From Kalaharituber pfeilii (lineage: Eukaryota; Ascomycota; Pezizomycetes; Pezizales; Pezizaceae), in assembly GCA_015179045.1 (NCBI GenBank), contig WHUZ01000007.1:794501-858500 (forward strand): a stretch of DNA of 64,000 bases, written 5' to 3'. The stretch's first letter is position 1, and each line of letters begins with the position of its first letter. Both the position numbers and the translations under genes were made by a program. Under the pieces are notes generated by a model, which was not told the DNA's origin, did not search any database, and saw only the letters and a list, made by a program, of their open reading frames with translations. This document shows, piece after piece, positions 48,592 through 61,925 of the stretch.

Positions 48592-51500
48592 AACCCGAGT
48601 ACACTTGGGTTGAGATTTCATTTTCGGTGTGCGCTTATCTCTATACATAGATTTGTGAAAGAGGATAATCTCCCCTCTTAAACATTAAGTTCTCATATTC
48701 AAACTAGTGGCAGGGAAATCCTGAGGAAAACGTCCCCTTGTCTCAAGTATATAGATAAAAGAGGACAGTACTCAACGTAGGCCGTAAGCTCCGTTGGGTT
48801 CTTTGCCCTGTTGCGATTGGATCACCAGTAATTACGCGTAATGTATGTGTGAGACCTTCGAGCTAACAGTTATCTGAAACAGGATCATAGAGCTCTGAAG
48901 ACGTTTCACAATGAATTCGCCAAACATACCCTCTGCTATGATGCAGTACCAATACCTTCTCCCAATAATAACGATTACAGCGATAGATTGACTAATAAAT
49001 AGCGCATGTCCACGTACTTTCAATGGTTTGACTACTGTGACTACTTCTTTCAACCAGAATTGGGGGGCTTTGTTTACTCGTCAATCGGGCAAGGGTGCGG
49101 CGAGTGTCAGTTGAGATAATTAGAAATGGTAATCAGAAAAGTTATCACTGACGCCTTGCATATCCAGTGACAGGCCTTGTGCGAAATGAAATGACACTTC
49201 CATGTGACCACCAATTGACCATAAATGTACATGTATTTGTTGTAAATGAGACTATCCAGGAATTGAAAGCCTTGCGTCTTGCACAGATTGTCTCTGCATA
49301 GCGTATAGTTAATTGTGGCCTGCAGCCTACAGCAGCCTACATTTGCCGTGCATCTCGCTTCTAATATGTCTGAATCATGTGGCGTCTGTGAATACTCCAG
49401 GCCCGAGTCCACTTCGTAATGTAATCCCACGCCCATGGTCAAGCTTAATTCGAATAAGTGGGTCCAGTTAGCGGCCACGGCGCAGAATCGTACGGTGGGA
49501 TGATAGCAGTGGGATGATAGTGAGAATGCTTTGACTCGAAATTTTGCGTCCCAATGCTTAGCCAGTTACACGTTCCTGGTGTTCATTCTCATACAATCAA
49601 TGTTGGTGTAACATTCATGATAATGTTACACACATTGAAGCAACGACCCAGCGGGAGTTCCCGCGGTCACAAGTGAATAAGCGGCTTGGCCGACGGAACG
49701 AGACTATTGGCCGACGAAAGCCCTCATGTAAGTCAGGGCTTGCAAAGGTTATTTCAACAATAAAGCAGCCACTAATCACTGGGGCAAAGATGATGGGTAG
49801 CATTCGTCGTAATGTTCAAAAAAAACTGACTGACGGCAGAGTCTCGCATGATTTATATTGAGTACGCGAGTAGTAAATACTAATGAGAGTCAAAAGTTTA
49901 AGGAACAGACTTGATATTGAATTCCCACACAATAGATATTTTCATACTCTCAGTCCACCGACGCCATGATTGTAATAGCGGCCGACAGCTAGCTGCGTGC
50001 ACAAATTAAATGCATCAATCGCAAATGCGAGAAGATGGGCGTCGATTATCTCCTTGTTCACTGTAAACCAATCTCATATTAAAAGTTGAAAAGGGAATTG
50101 AAAGACTGCCCCAGTACAAGTGTAAGGTATCGAGATGTCATGATCCATGTACTTTATTTGGGCGCCCAAACCGGTGAACGCTTCCATTGAACTAGTGAAA
50201 ATCAGGTTTAGCGTTATGCATCACTTTGGGTGGCTGTAGTAGATCTTAACCCGAAAGTGCTGATGTTAACTTGTGATACTGCCAGTTATTCCAGTTACAG
50301 TCAACTGACATCCGAGACTGGTTGTTCCTCTGATATTTACATGATGTTTAACACCGGTGATAAATAAATATATCCGACTAGGCTTTGTGAATATGGTAGA
50401 TAATCATTTATCATTACATGAGTAATTAGCATGATGTTTACGAGGACACAGGGTATAACATGGTAAAGGAATTGTCCTACCTTTCGCTACTAGAGCATTA
50501 TTTTCTAAGGAAAAACCAGCCCATTCTAGAAGCATTCAATCAACCTTTAAAAATGAGATACCGCAAATAGACAGGTACTGTTGATTACATGGGTAGGCAG
50601 CATTTCCGCTTGTATAGTATGTAAGTATTAAAAGAATAATATAGAAAAGTCATTGGAGAGATGATTATGATAGATTATAGTATAGACCCTTGACTGCACC
50701 TACCGTAGCTATATCGGTACCAGTCGAAGGCGCCTGAAGTTTGACTCCGCAAGATGTACTCGGCGATAACAGAGAAATTTATTCGCCATTGCCGTGTTAA
50801 TTAGTGAAGCTATGCTTGTAACCCTGCATATTGAGATGAGCATATTTACAAATGGAAGTAGGATTTACCTATATGCCACAGCAGCTTCAAACTTTTGTCG
50901 ACCCTCTGTTGTTGGGGGTCAGGAAGCAGAACATCAACCATGAGTTACTGTGAATTGGAACCCAGATTAGCGGATCAATTGATATCATTGAGCTTCACAC
51001 GGTGTTCTACGCACTCGCTAAGTTTTCAAGCTTCAATTGAATATTCTGCAAATGTTGGTATCTCGTACTTAGTGCTATATTTATCATCACAAGAGCTGCG
51101 CCTCACTTTCTGTCTAAGCCAATAGTGCATCATCGACGCGCCACGGCCGCCAACATCGGCTTGTGGGGACGGCGAACAGAATCCATGTAAAATGCAAGGG
51201 ATTAATTTCGAATAATTTCGAAAGTAGATGTACTCTATAGGCAAGCCTTTTGAATACTGAGGTGGGCTAGCCGGCCTCTCCGTATCGAGAAGTGAAAGTG
51301 CTGCAAGCTTAAGAGGATAGTTGTGTGTATACATGTGTGCTGTAGCAAAGTAATATCATGATTGTGGAAATTTGGAGTAACCCAACTCTCAATCAAGTGC
51401 GCGCTTTGTTAACCAACTCTCAATCAACTGCGCGCTTTGTTATTCCTAGGAATATGTCAACCTTTTCCGGAAGCCTGAGTTCGATCGGCTTGTTTAATGC

Positions 51501-52100
51501 TCTTGTGGCCATGGCCACATAAAAACAAGACGTTGATATTATCGAGAAGATATTTAGTAACACTCTTTCCGTCACGCATGTTCTCAATTTGGGGGTAGAT
51601 AATTATTTGTGTGGACTGATTTTATTTACATAACTTAAACGCATGAAAAGATGCGGCAGAGTCCAGGATGAAAGGGTCGCTGTTAGTATGACCAGGTTTC
51701 AGAGATTTGGGACACGATAGGGCGGGGCTAGCAATTGCTTTTTTTTTGTTGTTGTTTGCATGCAAGCCACGCTCTTCGTTTTAGGCAGCGAGGAAGGGTG
51801 GGGGATGGAGGAGAGAATTAAGGGTATGTGCGAGTGTGCGCAAGTGATAAGCATGATTGAGATGGGGGAGGGTTTGTAAGTTAGAGTCTGCTCCCTTAAC
51901 TGTAATTCGCGCCGGGTCACCAAAATGACAGATCCTTGCGCAGGGGTGGAGGTGTGCTCTGCTGGAGCAATCGTCTCAAGATTTGCAAATGCAGTTTTCG
52001 GTTGGTGAGGACGATGTGTGTTTCGCCGGCATTGGAGAGTGGTGGCGGTGGGTGCTGGTTTGGTCAGTTGTTCTGTGGCATTATTGGGCGGGTGGATGGG
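48592..52100. other. Gene-poor intergenic DNA
   Basis: No gene supported. A two-copy tandem repeat with a 31-bp unit (51382-51412 and 51413-51443; CCAACTCTCAATCAA...) and a GTGGGATGATAG doublet near 49495-49523 are the only structures noticed. Confidence 0.45.
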
Positions 52101-52348
52101 ACGGTTTTCACGTGTGTAGAGAAGGAGCGAGGGGGAGGGGGAGGGGGAGGGTGGGGGGGGGGGTAGAGGGAGGGGAGGGAGGAGGGAGGAGGCAAGGAAG
52201 GAGATGCGGGCCTAGTTGGGCCAGAGGATGCAGTAAGGCATGGAGGAGGCTGAGGTGACAGGCGGGGGGGGGGGGAGGGGCAGCAAGTGCGAGCGGGCGG
52301 AGGGGCGAGCAGCGCGCTGTGGATGGGGGCATGCGCATATGCGCGCGT

Positions 52349-52381
<33 letters not shown>

Positions 52382-54549
52382 CACAGGCACTGGTACTGTG
52401 CTCCTTCTGGCTCGGCGCGAAAGCCAGAGCACAGCGGATCGGAGTGCTCCCCACCGCAGAGTGCGAGTGCGACTCCCACATGCCCACCATCACCGCACCG
52501 AACCCGCCTGTGTAACGCTGCAGAAGGCAGACCACTCTGCCCAGACGGCACCGCACGCCTGCGCCCGCCCACAAGCGAAGGCCTGAACATGAGAGTGCAG
52601 TGGCCCATGGCCCGCATGCCGGGACGGTCTTCTTCCCAGCAACGTGTCCGTGGCCAGAGGAGCATCCTCACGCTCCTGAGGTTCAAAGGCAGCATTGGGA
52701 TAAGCTGTGTGTGCGATATCGGGGATGTGCTCTCGATCTCGAGGGTGCACCCACCGCCGCTTAGACGAGCTGCTTCCCGTGGCCTTCCTTACAACTAGCG
52801 ATGCTTCTGCTTCTGCTTCTGCTTGCGCCCGCCCCTCGCTCCCAGGCAAGTAGCAAGTAAGTACGTACTCGAGTACGAGTACTAGTACAGCTTCCGCAGG
52901 CAAAGCAAAGTATACCGGAAGCGCTCTGCTACCCCCCCGCCGAGTGCAATTGCCCAGGGACCCGCCCAGGTTCATTGGATCCATCTTGGGGCCCGCGATA
53001 CAGACGAATACCACGCTGCTCTGTATGCATTTACGAGACTGCCATATGAATATGCCTATGATATGCCATTGGCAACTCGATCAGAGCTCGAAAAGGACAC
53101 TAGTGCAGCCCGCCCACTAAATCATAGGCTGCCGCTCCCCCGACGTTTACTGAGCCTACCTATCTATGCTAGCTATACCCTCCTCCCTCCTCTCCCTGCC
53201 TCCCTCCCCCCCTGCCTCCCTGCCTCCCTGCCCGCCTCCCTCCCTCCCTCAACAAAACCAAAAGCTTGTTTTGGACCGCCTGCTCGCAATTGCATCACGG
53301 ATGGGCACTTGCTGTCAGTGCCTGAACTACCTAGGGATCCTGGGGCGCGAGCTTGTCAACGGCAACGTCAACGTGCTGCTTGGTCTGCACAGCGAGTGTT
53401 GGCTGGCAGCGAGCATTGCTCGCTCAGCAGGGCGTCGTGTGGCATTGCTGCATTAGCATTGCATACGACCTAGCATAAAGCAGGAAGTAGAGTGGAGTAC
53501 TGTACAATAATACAATAATACGAGTGCGGTGGGAGCGCCAGGGACTGGAAGGTGAGGTGAGGCTCTGTTTCGCTGGCGCACAGGCTGCGCACACAATAGA
53601 ACCCGCACAGCCGTATCGCTGACTGCTCACTGCTCACTGCTCACTGCTCACTGCTCTGCCGACCGACGCGGGTGCGACAGCAGCACAGGCCAGCCAGCAG
53701 CGACAGGTGCCTGCCCCCTTCCCCCCTCCCCTCCCCCTCCCCTCCCCCCCGCTGCGAACCCGCCCCCCCCCCAGCACGGAAATTTTCACAGATCTTTTGA
53801 TTTAATGATCCTCCGATCTCTTTTCTTTTTCTCTTGCGTTCGCGCTGCCCGCATTGCTGGAGCCCGCGGCAGTAGGCAGTAGGACTTCGAGGAAGCACTG
53901 GCACAAGACGTAGAGTACTGCACATTGAGAGACAAGCTCCCCAAACTCTCTGTATTCTGCCTCAAGTAACATGGTGCAAGTAGAGCCACATTGTTACCTT
54001 CTGCTTCACAACGGAATTAATTAGTGGACAAAAAAAGGAATGAAAAATTAATGAAAAAGAATACCACAATTTGCATGGCTTTTCGTCCCTTCGCCGGTCA
54101 CTTGTCCTTGTCGCTGCACTGCTGCAAGCACTGCTGCAAGCACCGCCCTCTCCCACCTCTCCCCAACTAATCCACACTTACCCACCACCAACCACACATC
54201 ACACACCATCCACAATCAATTCCCACCGCCCCCCCCCCCCCCCCCTCCCCCACCCACCCCCCCCAATCCCTCACTCCCCCCCTCCCCCTCCGAAAATGTT
54301 TACCCCCCCACCCCCTGCCGGCCCGTCGGGGCAGTTTATTATATATCTTGCTTGCTGCCTCGCAAGGCTAACTTTCATTCTCCAGCAAGGAGATCCAACT
54401 CGAATCTCGAACACTAGCCAGACGCAGTTCATTGAGGCCCCGGGCACCATCTGAGCTCTCTCACACGTCGATACGAGTCCCTTGCCTACTCAAACGGTGG
54501 TAATTAGCTTATCACGAGCCTTAATTTTAAGGTTCACACTACGTCAAAA
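52101..54549. other. GC-rich low-complexity region upstream of zinc-finger gene
   Basis: Contains a G-rich tract (about 52128-52280); an (AGGC)n microsatellite at about 52345-52384; a TTCTGC repeat near 52803-52826; the palindrome GTACTCGAGTAC at 52865-52876; CCTCCCTG-type repeats at about 53180-53250; a CTCACTG heptamer tandem at about 53627-53655; and C-rich tracts at 53706-53772 and 54221-54310. The last of these probably lies in the promoter or leader of the zinc-finger gene. Overlapping frames on both strands here are low-complexity by-products. Confidence 0.55.
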
Positions 54550-56509
54550 ATGAACGACAGATTCATCAGCGACAATGAACGCGATTTCCCTGTGTATGAA
54601 CCCATGTTTGGTCACCCGTTCCTGAGCTACACAGAGATGATCAATGGAAAAGAGGGGAGCGCAAATGTCTACTCTTTCACGTCAGACTATCCATCACCAC
54701 CCTATCCTAGCATGGGATTTTTTGACCTGTCAACAGCCGTCCCAAGGACATGTTTCCCTACTCCAGATGGCCAAGGAAGTCCCCTTAGTGTGCCTGTCGA
54801 CCCTCCTGCACTCACGCTCCAAACACCATTCCAATTCCCGCAAGGCCCGTACACAGACGACTACAGGTCAAGTCCTAGTGCTTCACCTGCCACACCTATT
54901 AGCGGTTTTGAAGGGATTGAATCTATAACGACCCACGAAAACCACAATCCTACTACTGGCAGCTTAAGTGCTGACAGCTCCGTACACGGCAGTCGGTACA
55001 GTACTCCTGAGGAATACCCTGAGAGCATGTGGGAATCACAACCACAACAATACTGGAGTAATCAAAGTGAGCATGGAGTCTATGAGACGAAATATATTGG
55101 TTAGTATAGCTACAACTGACAATTCTATTTTGGTGAATACTGACTGGTCATTTAGACCCATCCCAACTCACAAATCCATCACAAGTAGCAGTCGACCAGC
55201 CTATACCAATAACCAATTCTTCTCAAGTTTCTCCGATATCCCCAAACCCTGCCTCCAGCCCTCCCTCTCCAGCCCCATCAAGGACAAAGCCACACCAATC
55301 AAAATCCCCCCGTCTAGAGAACACAGACCAGACACTCAGAATGAAATCGCCGTCAAGCCCCGCTGGCCAGCAACCCACATCAGGGCGTGATGCAGTGTGT
55401 CCTGAGTGTGGTAGGACTTTCAGGGATATGAAGTAAGTGTCATTCACATATGAGATGTCAGAACAGCTTACTAACTCGAATTGATATAGAGCTCATACTT
55501 TGACACATAAGTTGGAACGTCCTGAAAAGTGCCCAATTTCTACTTGCGAGTACTCGAAAAAGGGCTTTGCAAGGAAATATGACTGTCAAAGACATACCCT
55601 GACACACTACAAAGGTACCATGGTGTGTGGCTTTTGCCCATGTGCTGGATCCCCTTCCGAGAAGTCATTCAACCGAGCGGATGTTTTCAAGCGGCATTTG
55701 TTGTCTGTTCACCAAGTAGAGCAAACGCTCCATCCCAAAAAACAGTCCGCACCTGAGCGCTACGGAGGCATTGAAGGCGCTGGCAAATGTTCTACCTGCC
55801 TTAAGACATTTTCTACTGCTCAGCAACTTTATGAGCATCTTGACGACTGTGTTTTTCGCAAGGTCGTTGAGGAGGAACCAGGAGCGGCCCACAATGTAAA
55901 TAACATGAATCAGGTTAAGCTGGAAACCATAAAAGTCCTTCTTTCATCGATTCCTGGTAAAAGACGCGGTCAGAAGCACTCGCCAACCAATGGGAAGATT
56001 GAGGAAGACGAGGAAGACGGAAACCAGGAACCGGGTGACCCTCAGGAAGGCACTGAAGACAAGAATGCCAAGGGCGAGACCGGAAAAGGCATATCGAAGA
56101 TCAAGCCTAACAGGAAAAGAACTTTAGAGACGACTCTCACTTCCAACGTGAATGGGGTAAAGTATGTTATTTCAGCACAAAATTCACGTTTCAAGTACAT
56201 CGACTAATATGTAGATATAGTGTCATTGAAAGGCCCGGTCGCCCCAGACGTCCCGTTAAGAAGAGGAAGATGAAAAATGTTCCTGCAGGATGGGGATGCT
56301 CTGCGGAACAGATGGTCGTTAAGAGACGGCTTGTGAACGTTTATTACGGCCCCAAATTGCTCTGCAGAGATGAGATGGTGATGAACACAGAATTGGAGGT
56401 CCGAGCTCCTATGGGTGAGGACTCTTACGTCAGCGATCTTGATTTCTGGACGATGCAGAAAGCGCATGCTGCTCTAGATGCAGGACCAGCTAATGTCGAT
56501 GTCCGATGA
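54550..56509 (+). CDS. C2H2 zinc-finger protein, probable transcription factor
   Basis: Four exons (54550-55099, 55156-55432, 55490-56161, 56221-56509) give 595 residues with consistent phases. The N-terminal half is Ser/Pro/Gln/Tyr-rich and disordered, as in activation regions. The finger cluster (about 266-380) runs CPECGRTFRDMKAHTLTH, CPISTCEYSKKGF...RHTLTH, a split finger CGFCPCAGSPSEKSFNRADV followed by FKRHLLSVH, and a final CSTCLKTFSTAQQLYEHLDD C-terminal finger. One intron splits the first finger after DMK. The tail has acidic and basic blocks and an AT-hook/NLS-like GRPRRPVKKRK. A nuclear DNA-binding role is inferred; I cannot name an orthologue or target. The start is the first ATG after a long C-rich leader. 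Confidence 0.88.
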
Positions 56510-59500
56510 TGGAGAAGCCTCTTTACCACATCTGCGGTTTTTTGTTTGTTTTAATTTCATTTGTTCAGGGTCATTCTTGTCCATGGGTTCTGATTTTCTT
56601 TGGAGCGCTGGGTGTTTATCGATTTCTCTATTTCTTTCATAGCACGAGTTACGATCGTTTTGAGATTTTTACGGGTCACGTTTTTTATCATTTTGCAGTT
56701 TGTTTCCTCTGTTATGGTCATTATCTGGGATTTATCATTTTTCCATGCCGTTCTTCTATTTTTTGACTTTGATACGCTTCATCTGAAAAAGGGGCGAGCA
56801 GAAGGATATCCAGGATTGCATTATGAATTGGAAATAAGGGCGTATCTGTGCAGGGTGCAAACCGGGAAATCATTTTTTTAAAAAAAAAACTGAAGGAAAT
56901 TGGCGGATATATATGGCATGATCAAGAGGAAATTAGGGTAAAAATTATTGTACTGTACATTATCACAGCTAAGATTGCATATTTATATTTTTATTTTTCA
57001 CCTTCTATTTTTCATTTTTTTTTTTTTTTTTCTGTTGGGAGGTAATGTTTATTATTATTTGGAGGAGTAACTGGATTGGAATTTATGGAGGCGAATACCA
57101 ATTAGGCCATTGAGTTCTGGGATTTGAGAGAAATCTTAAGCATGATTGCATATCAGATGATTCTTCATTGCTTGAAAATTTCCTTTCGTTTCTATTTCCA
57201 CGACTTTCTTGTACAGCAAAGCCTCAGCGGGTGTGTGCTACTCTGCATAATAATGTAGTCAGTCCGTCAAACATGGACCTTTATGGTTTTTCCCTTTCAG
57301 GACAATGAGATCCGCATGGTTTGTTTCACTGGTTCTTTTTTTTCTCTTATTAGGCACATAATCTAGCTTACTCCTTTTTGAAGAAATTCGAGCCGTTCGT
57401 TTCCTGGATGACCTTATTAGGGGCTTTGAAGATGTTTTGCTTTTTGTTCACTGGAGTTCGTGAGATCGGCGGGGAAAAAAGAAAAGCATAGGATGGGTTG
57501 GGTAGGGATTTGCGGAGGTACTCTTCTGCATACGTCCCTACTCCCCATCCTCGATACAAGGCATACTTGTGGGAGCAGATTGATCAATTCTAAGCCAGCC
57601 TCATGCTCAGTTGAACTAGTACTTTATTCAAGTTCGGGTAGAGCAAGAAGAGGGTTTAGCATGGGGATAGCCTGGTGTATTGGGACTGATTTTCTCGACT
57701 GTCCGTATACCTACGTGGGCTACCTAGACACTGTTAGGCAATTTAGTAGTGTTAGTCCTCAATACGAGATATGTATCGTAGGGATGAATGTTCATGAAAG
57801 TCGGAATGAGCAACACTAAAAAAATTTCCATGTTGTGCCTGCGTCAAGTACGGTACAATTAATATTTACCGAGGACCAATAGTTAGAATGGCTCTACTGC
57901 CTCCCCGCAACCCCCCACTCTTCTCCTAATAACCTAACTCTCGGCATCGGACCCTTCAGTTCCACTTCTTCCAAAGCGGGATAAGCAAGGATCGCAGCCT
58001 TAAAACCAGCTGAAATGTAGTTGGTCGAGTGCACCGGAGGTAGGACCAATATCTCCGGGTGGCGAATGGAGAATGTGATTCGGCGGGGTTGGTCGTCAGG
58101 GTCTTAGTAAAGGATATGTTAGGCAGAGGAAGGCTCTAAGGGGACCTAATTAAAGACCAGGATCTGTGGCGGGGGGCGGGGGGAGGAGGTGCAGAAAGGG
58201 ATTGAAACTTATGGAAGGGAATCTCTACAAGGGTAACTACTCTAATTTTTTTTTTGGATAAATTCTAGGCTCTTGCGGTGTTCTCAGCATCAGCGGCCTT
58301 CTGGGATAAGTTTTGCCGAGTAGGAGGGGCCTAAATGATGAAGAAGATGATGGTCATGTGGTTGCATCGACTAATTAGAGCATCAATGTGGATTCAGAAA
58401 TATGCCTTTTTTTTTACATATATCCACATATGAGTAATAGGGTACAATGCAATGCAATGAGAGCATAGTTTGCTATGCGCATGGGGATATAAGAAACATG
58501 CTTAGCGATGCGTTCGTCTCGTTTAGTCTGGTTGCCTTGATTCGAGACTGCGGTTGCCTACTCGATAGTGGGCATAAAGATAGAAAAATAGCATTGTTTC
58601 CTGTTATCAGAGGCTTGAATTACTTATAAACTTTGAAAGAAGGTGACGGTTGGTAAAAGTTTACGTAGTCTCGCATTGAAACGTACCAGGGTAACAGGAT
58701 CATAATATAAGTACTGCAAGTTCACTCGAGCCACATATGGCAACTTGATATATCCCGTTGAAAAAAAAAACGGTGTGTGTGTGTGTGAACTCCAGAACAA
58801 TTCGAAGTCTATATTTGCAAGTCTGACAGCAAAAGAACGTTCCGGTCACATATATGCATGATATGATTCACATTTGAACGATGATGGGTGAAAGGTGATC
58901 ATGATCTACCCACTCATTTAGCAAACTACTGTAGTAAAAAGCACAGACCTTACTTAAACGTTACTGCAAAGAAAAACTCCCGTGTGCCACTTTCTACAAC
59001 TACCGAAACACCAAGAAGTCCTTACCGACGTTCAGGTTCTGAATCCACGACATCCACATGTTTGAAGTTTTCGAAAAACATGGTGGAGAGAGTCTGTAAC
59101 TGGCATGCAGGAGCTTTTGATTGATCGCTCCCAAAACCTCCCAATAAGATAATTAAAATAAAAGTCATAATCATAATCATATTATTATCAATACAACTCT
59201 CATTGGCTTCTAATTTTTTTTTCCCCCCCCCCACTGTCTCACGTATTGTGGAAAGCTTATATGACCCGTTATTGTTGCAAGCCTATGAAATTTCAAAGTT
59301 TGGTTGTGTTTTTACTCCACACTTGCTGGATATGTAGGTACAAGCGAATATATGGAATTTTATTTTTATTATTTTAATAATTGAATTATATATATATAAT
59401 AAAAAAAAAAAGAAAAGAAAAAGAAAAGAAAAAAATTTTTTTTTTTTCTTTTATTATTGTATACTGGATGCTCTCTTCGAGCAAAGTAACTTTCTAATGG

Positions 59501-59615
59501 GGTATAGTCTACATCGCCACATGTATCTCAATGGCCTATCCAAACCCGCCGGAAATTCCCCAGTCGACATCCTCCCAATCCCACGGAGCTGGTCACCTAA
59601 CAGCCTACTTGCAGC

Positions 59616-59648
<33 letters not shown>

Positions 59649-61925
59649 CAACAAGTATTTATAAAATGCAAACTGCGAACTCAACACAAAAAACCGCCAC
59701 AATCACCACTACAAATCCCAATATAGAATCTCACAGGACACCAGAGAGCGCCCCCTTCCCAATCTATGCATGGTCAATCTGCCCGTTGTTGCATTTGAGG
59801 GACACGGCTTCCAAATTAAAAAAGAATCAGGTGAGGAGGGAGTGAGTGTGTGTGAGATTGTAATTGGGCGCCCCTTGCTGGGCCTTTGTGCTGCATTTTA
59901 TCTTTCAAGTTGATAGCTACTTTCTTTTCTTGTTATTCAGTTCCCATACCGGTTTAGGCGCATGTATTTGTGGTTAGCATTGTTTGAAATTGGATGGAAA
60001 AAAACAGTAAATCCCCATAAATTCAACACAATATATTCCACATGCATCATGTACAACGAAATAGATAAATAGGTATTTATCCCATACAATTACACCTGTA
60101 TACATACATACATATTCAAGTATGTTTTCCATTGTATACAATTGTGTAACAAGAAAATCCACAGATGAACTATCCACGCTCCTGTATATCGATCCCGAAC
60201 CTGCCCACTCACAAACTGTCACAACAGGTAAAAGCAGCCTAATGCTCCCAGGCACCTGGCGTCTCCCTCATTTCATTCGTTCAGTCCCGATTTCCACTCC
60301 TATCAACTTTTAAGACATACATAAGTCTCTTTTTCCTTTCACCTGTCATGCCATCTCTGGCACGAGTCAGATAAGGGCAATCCAACAAGGCGAAACCTGA
60401 CAAGGCAAGGCAAAAGCAAGGTTAGTCCTATCCTAATCCCTCCGTTAATTACTAGTGCTGGCCCGCAGAGTTACCTATGGCTTGCCTTGCCTTGCATCGA
60501 TATACACGGAACGATCGGATGGGTGTCTGAAGTGCATTATCTGCTTCTCGCCTATGAGTATGTGATCCCTGCTGACCAAAAAGGAGAGGATGTGAATTAA
60601 TGGAGAAAGGTTGCTGTCCTCCGTAGTATTTACGAGAAAGAAGTGAGTGGACACGAAGATACCTTAAAGTGTATACTGTATCACTCTGTTGCCTTCTCCA
60701 TCCTTCCCACACCCCGCCCCCGTCTTCTCATTCGTTCTTGGTATCTGTCACGGGCTAGCGAAAGCTGCATCAAATACCAGTCCTGACTCTGGATTCTGTC
60801 ACCAGGGTGTACATGGACCACCCTACAGCCCCTTAGTTTGGACTTCCTTTGTTTTATTTATTTTCTTTTTCATAGTTGCAGCCTCTTGCGCTTTTCCATT
60901 CCCCCCCCTTCCCACTACCAGACAGAGCTATTGTTAGCTGATGGTACGCTATAGATCGGAGATCATGGCAGCTGACCACGGCAGGCTAGCGTTGAATCGC
61001 AAAAGCAAAGCGGGTTTGAACTAAGCTGCGGAGTCAAGCAGAAAAGTGCCGTCAAGGCGACATCACCGAGAGGTATACATGTGGGGTAGTCTGGCCGTGC
61101 ATGCACCAATCTAGTGCTATTCTCTATATTATCTCACTAGGGAAAGTAGGCCATGTATAGGGAGAACGGTTTGTTTGATCCACGACAGGACATGTGGGGG
61201 GCAGAGTAAGGCAAGACAGACCACCATGACATGATCCAAATGGAACATCTTGTTCAGGAGGATGACAAGAGGCATTTTGCTCGCTCTCCCTCCCTCCCTC
61301 CTCTAAAACTTGCATAGAGGTAATCTGCGACGTACAGGTGGTATACAGGGTACTTCCTGAACGCAGATACTGTTTGAATAGTCTTCCGGCATTCGTCCCG
61401 TCACCTCAGTAACCACAACTTTGACAACTCATGATGAATGCAGATTGCAGGGGAAGGAACACGTACGATATCCCCACGTATCTGCTCACTTCGCTCACTA
61501 TCCAATCTAAGGCCGGAGGACCCTGAACGACACTACCAAGGCCTGCCTCGAAGCTTATTGCAATGGCTTATGGTAAATCAAGCCTATTTTACCCTTCCTT
61601 CCTGTGGTGAGTTCTTTTAATGGGATTTTGCTAGATGCCTACCTTCCTATGGAAAGCGGAATTTGTAGATGTGAGTGGATGAAGATTGCCTGGTGCTGGC
61701 GAAGCGCCAACTAGACTAAACCTTTTCGATAGTGTAACCATAGTGATACTAGCATAGGCTGAAGTTCCATGGAAAACAGGAGTAAAATCCGTTGAATTCA
61801 AGATTGCATATCATGCACGAACCAAATATACAATATTAATTGATATGCAAAAGCTGTACAGACATCTAATCATGTTAGTCTTCTTCTGGTAGCAATAAAG
61901 TTAAACTTACAAAATCAAAATTGAT
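56510..61925. other. Intergenic, nothing recognised
   Basis: About 5.4 kb without a supportable gene. The first several hundred bases are T-rich and probably include the zinc-finger gene's 3' untranslated region. TAGTCTGGTTGC occurs at 58524-58535. A long A/T low-complexity stretch covers 59338-59457 and a 31-base A run lies at 59617-59647. Short frames, for example minus 57368-57559 and plus 58888-59124, open with TTG or GTG and have no family resemblance. Confidence 0.45.

Noticed and set aside
49107..49478. 123-codon minus-strand frame
   Set aside because: It opens with GTG, its C-terminal half reads like random AT-rich translation, and no exons flank it.
52064..53473. Open frames up to 195 codons on both strands
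   Set aside because: They are low-complexity products of AGGC, CCCT and G-run repeats, with no domain signal and mutual overlap.
28330..54549. tRNA, 5S rRNA or CRISPR-like arrays
   Set aside because: Scanning by eye for B-box GGTTCGA-like motifs found only isolated matches without a cloverleaf (for example near 44029 and 48123). There are no regularly spaced direct repeats.
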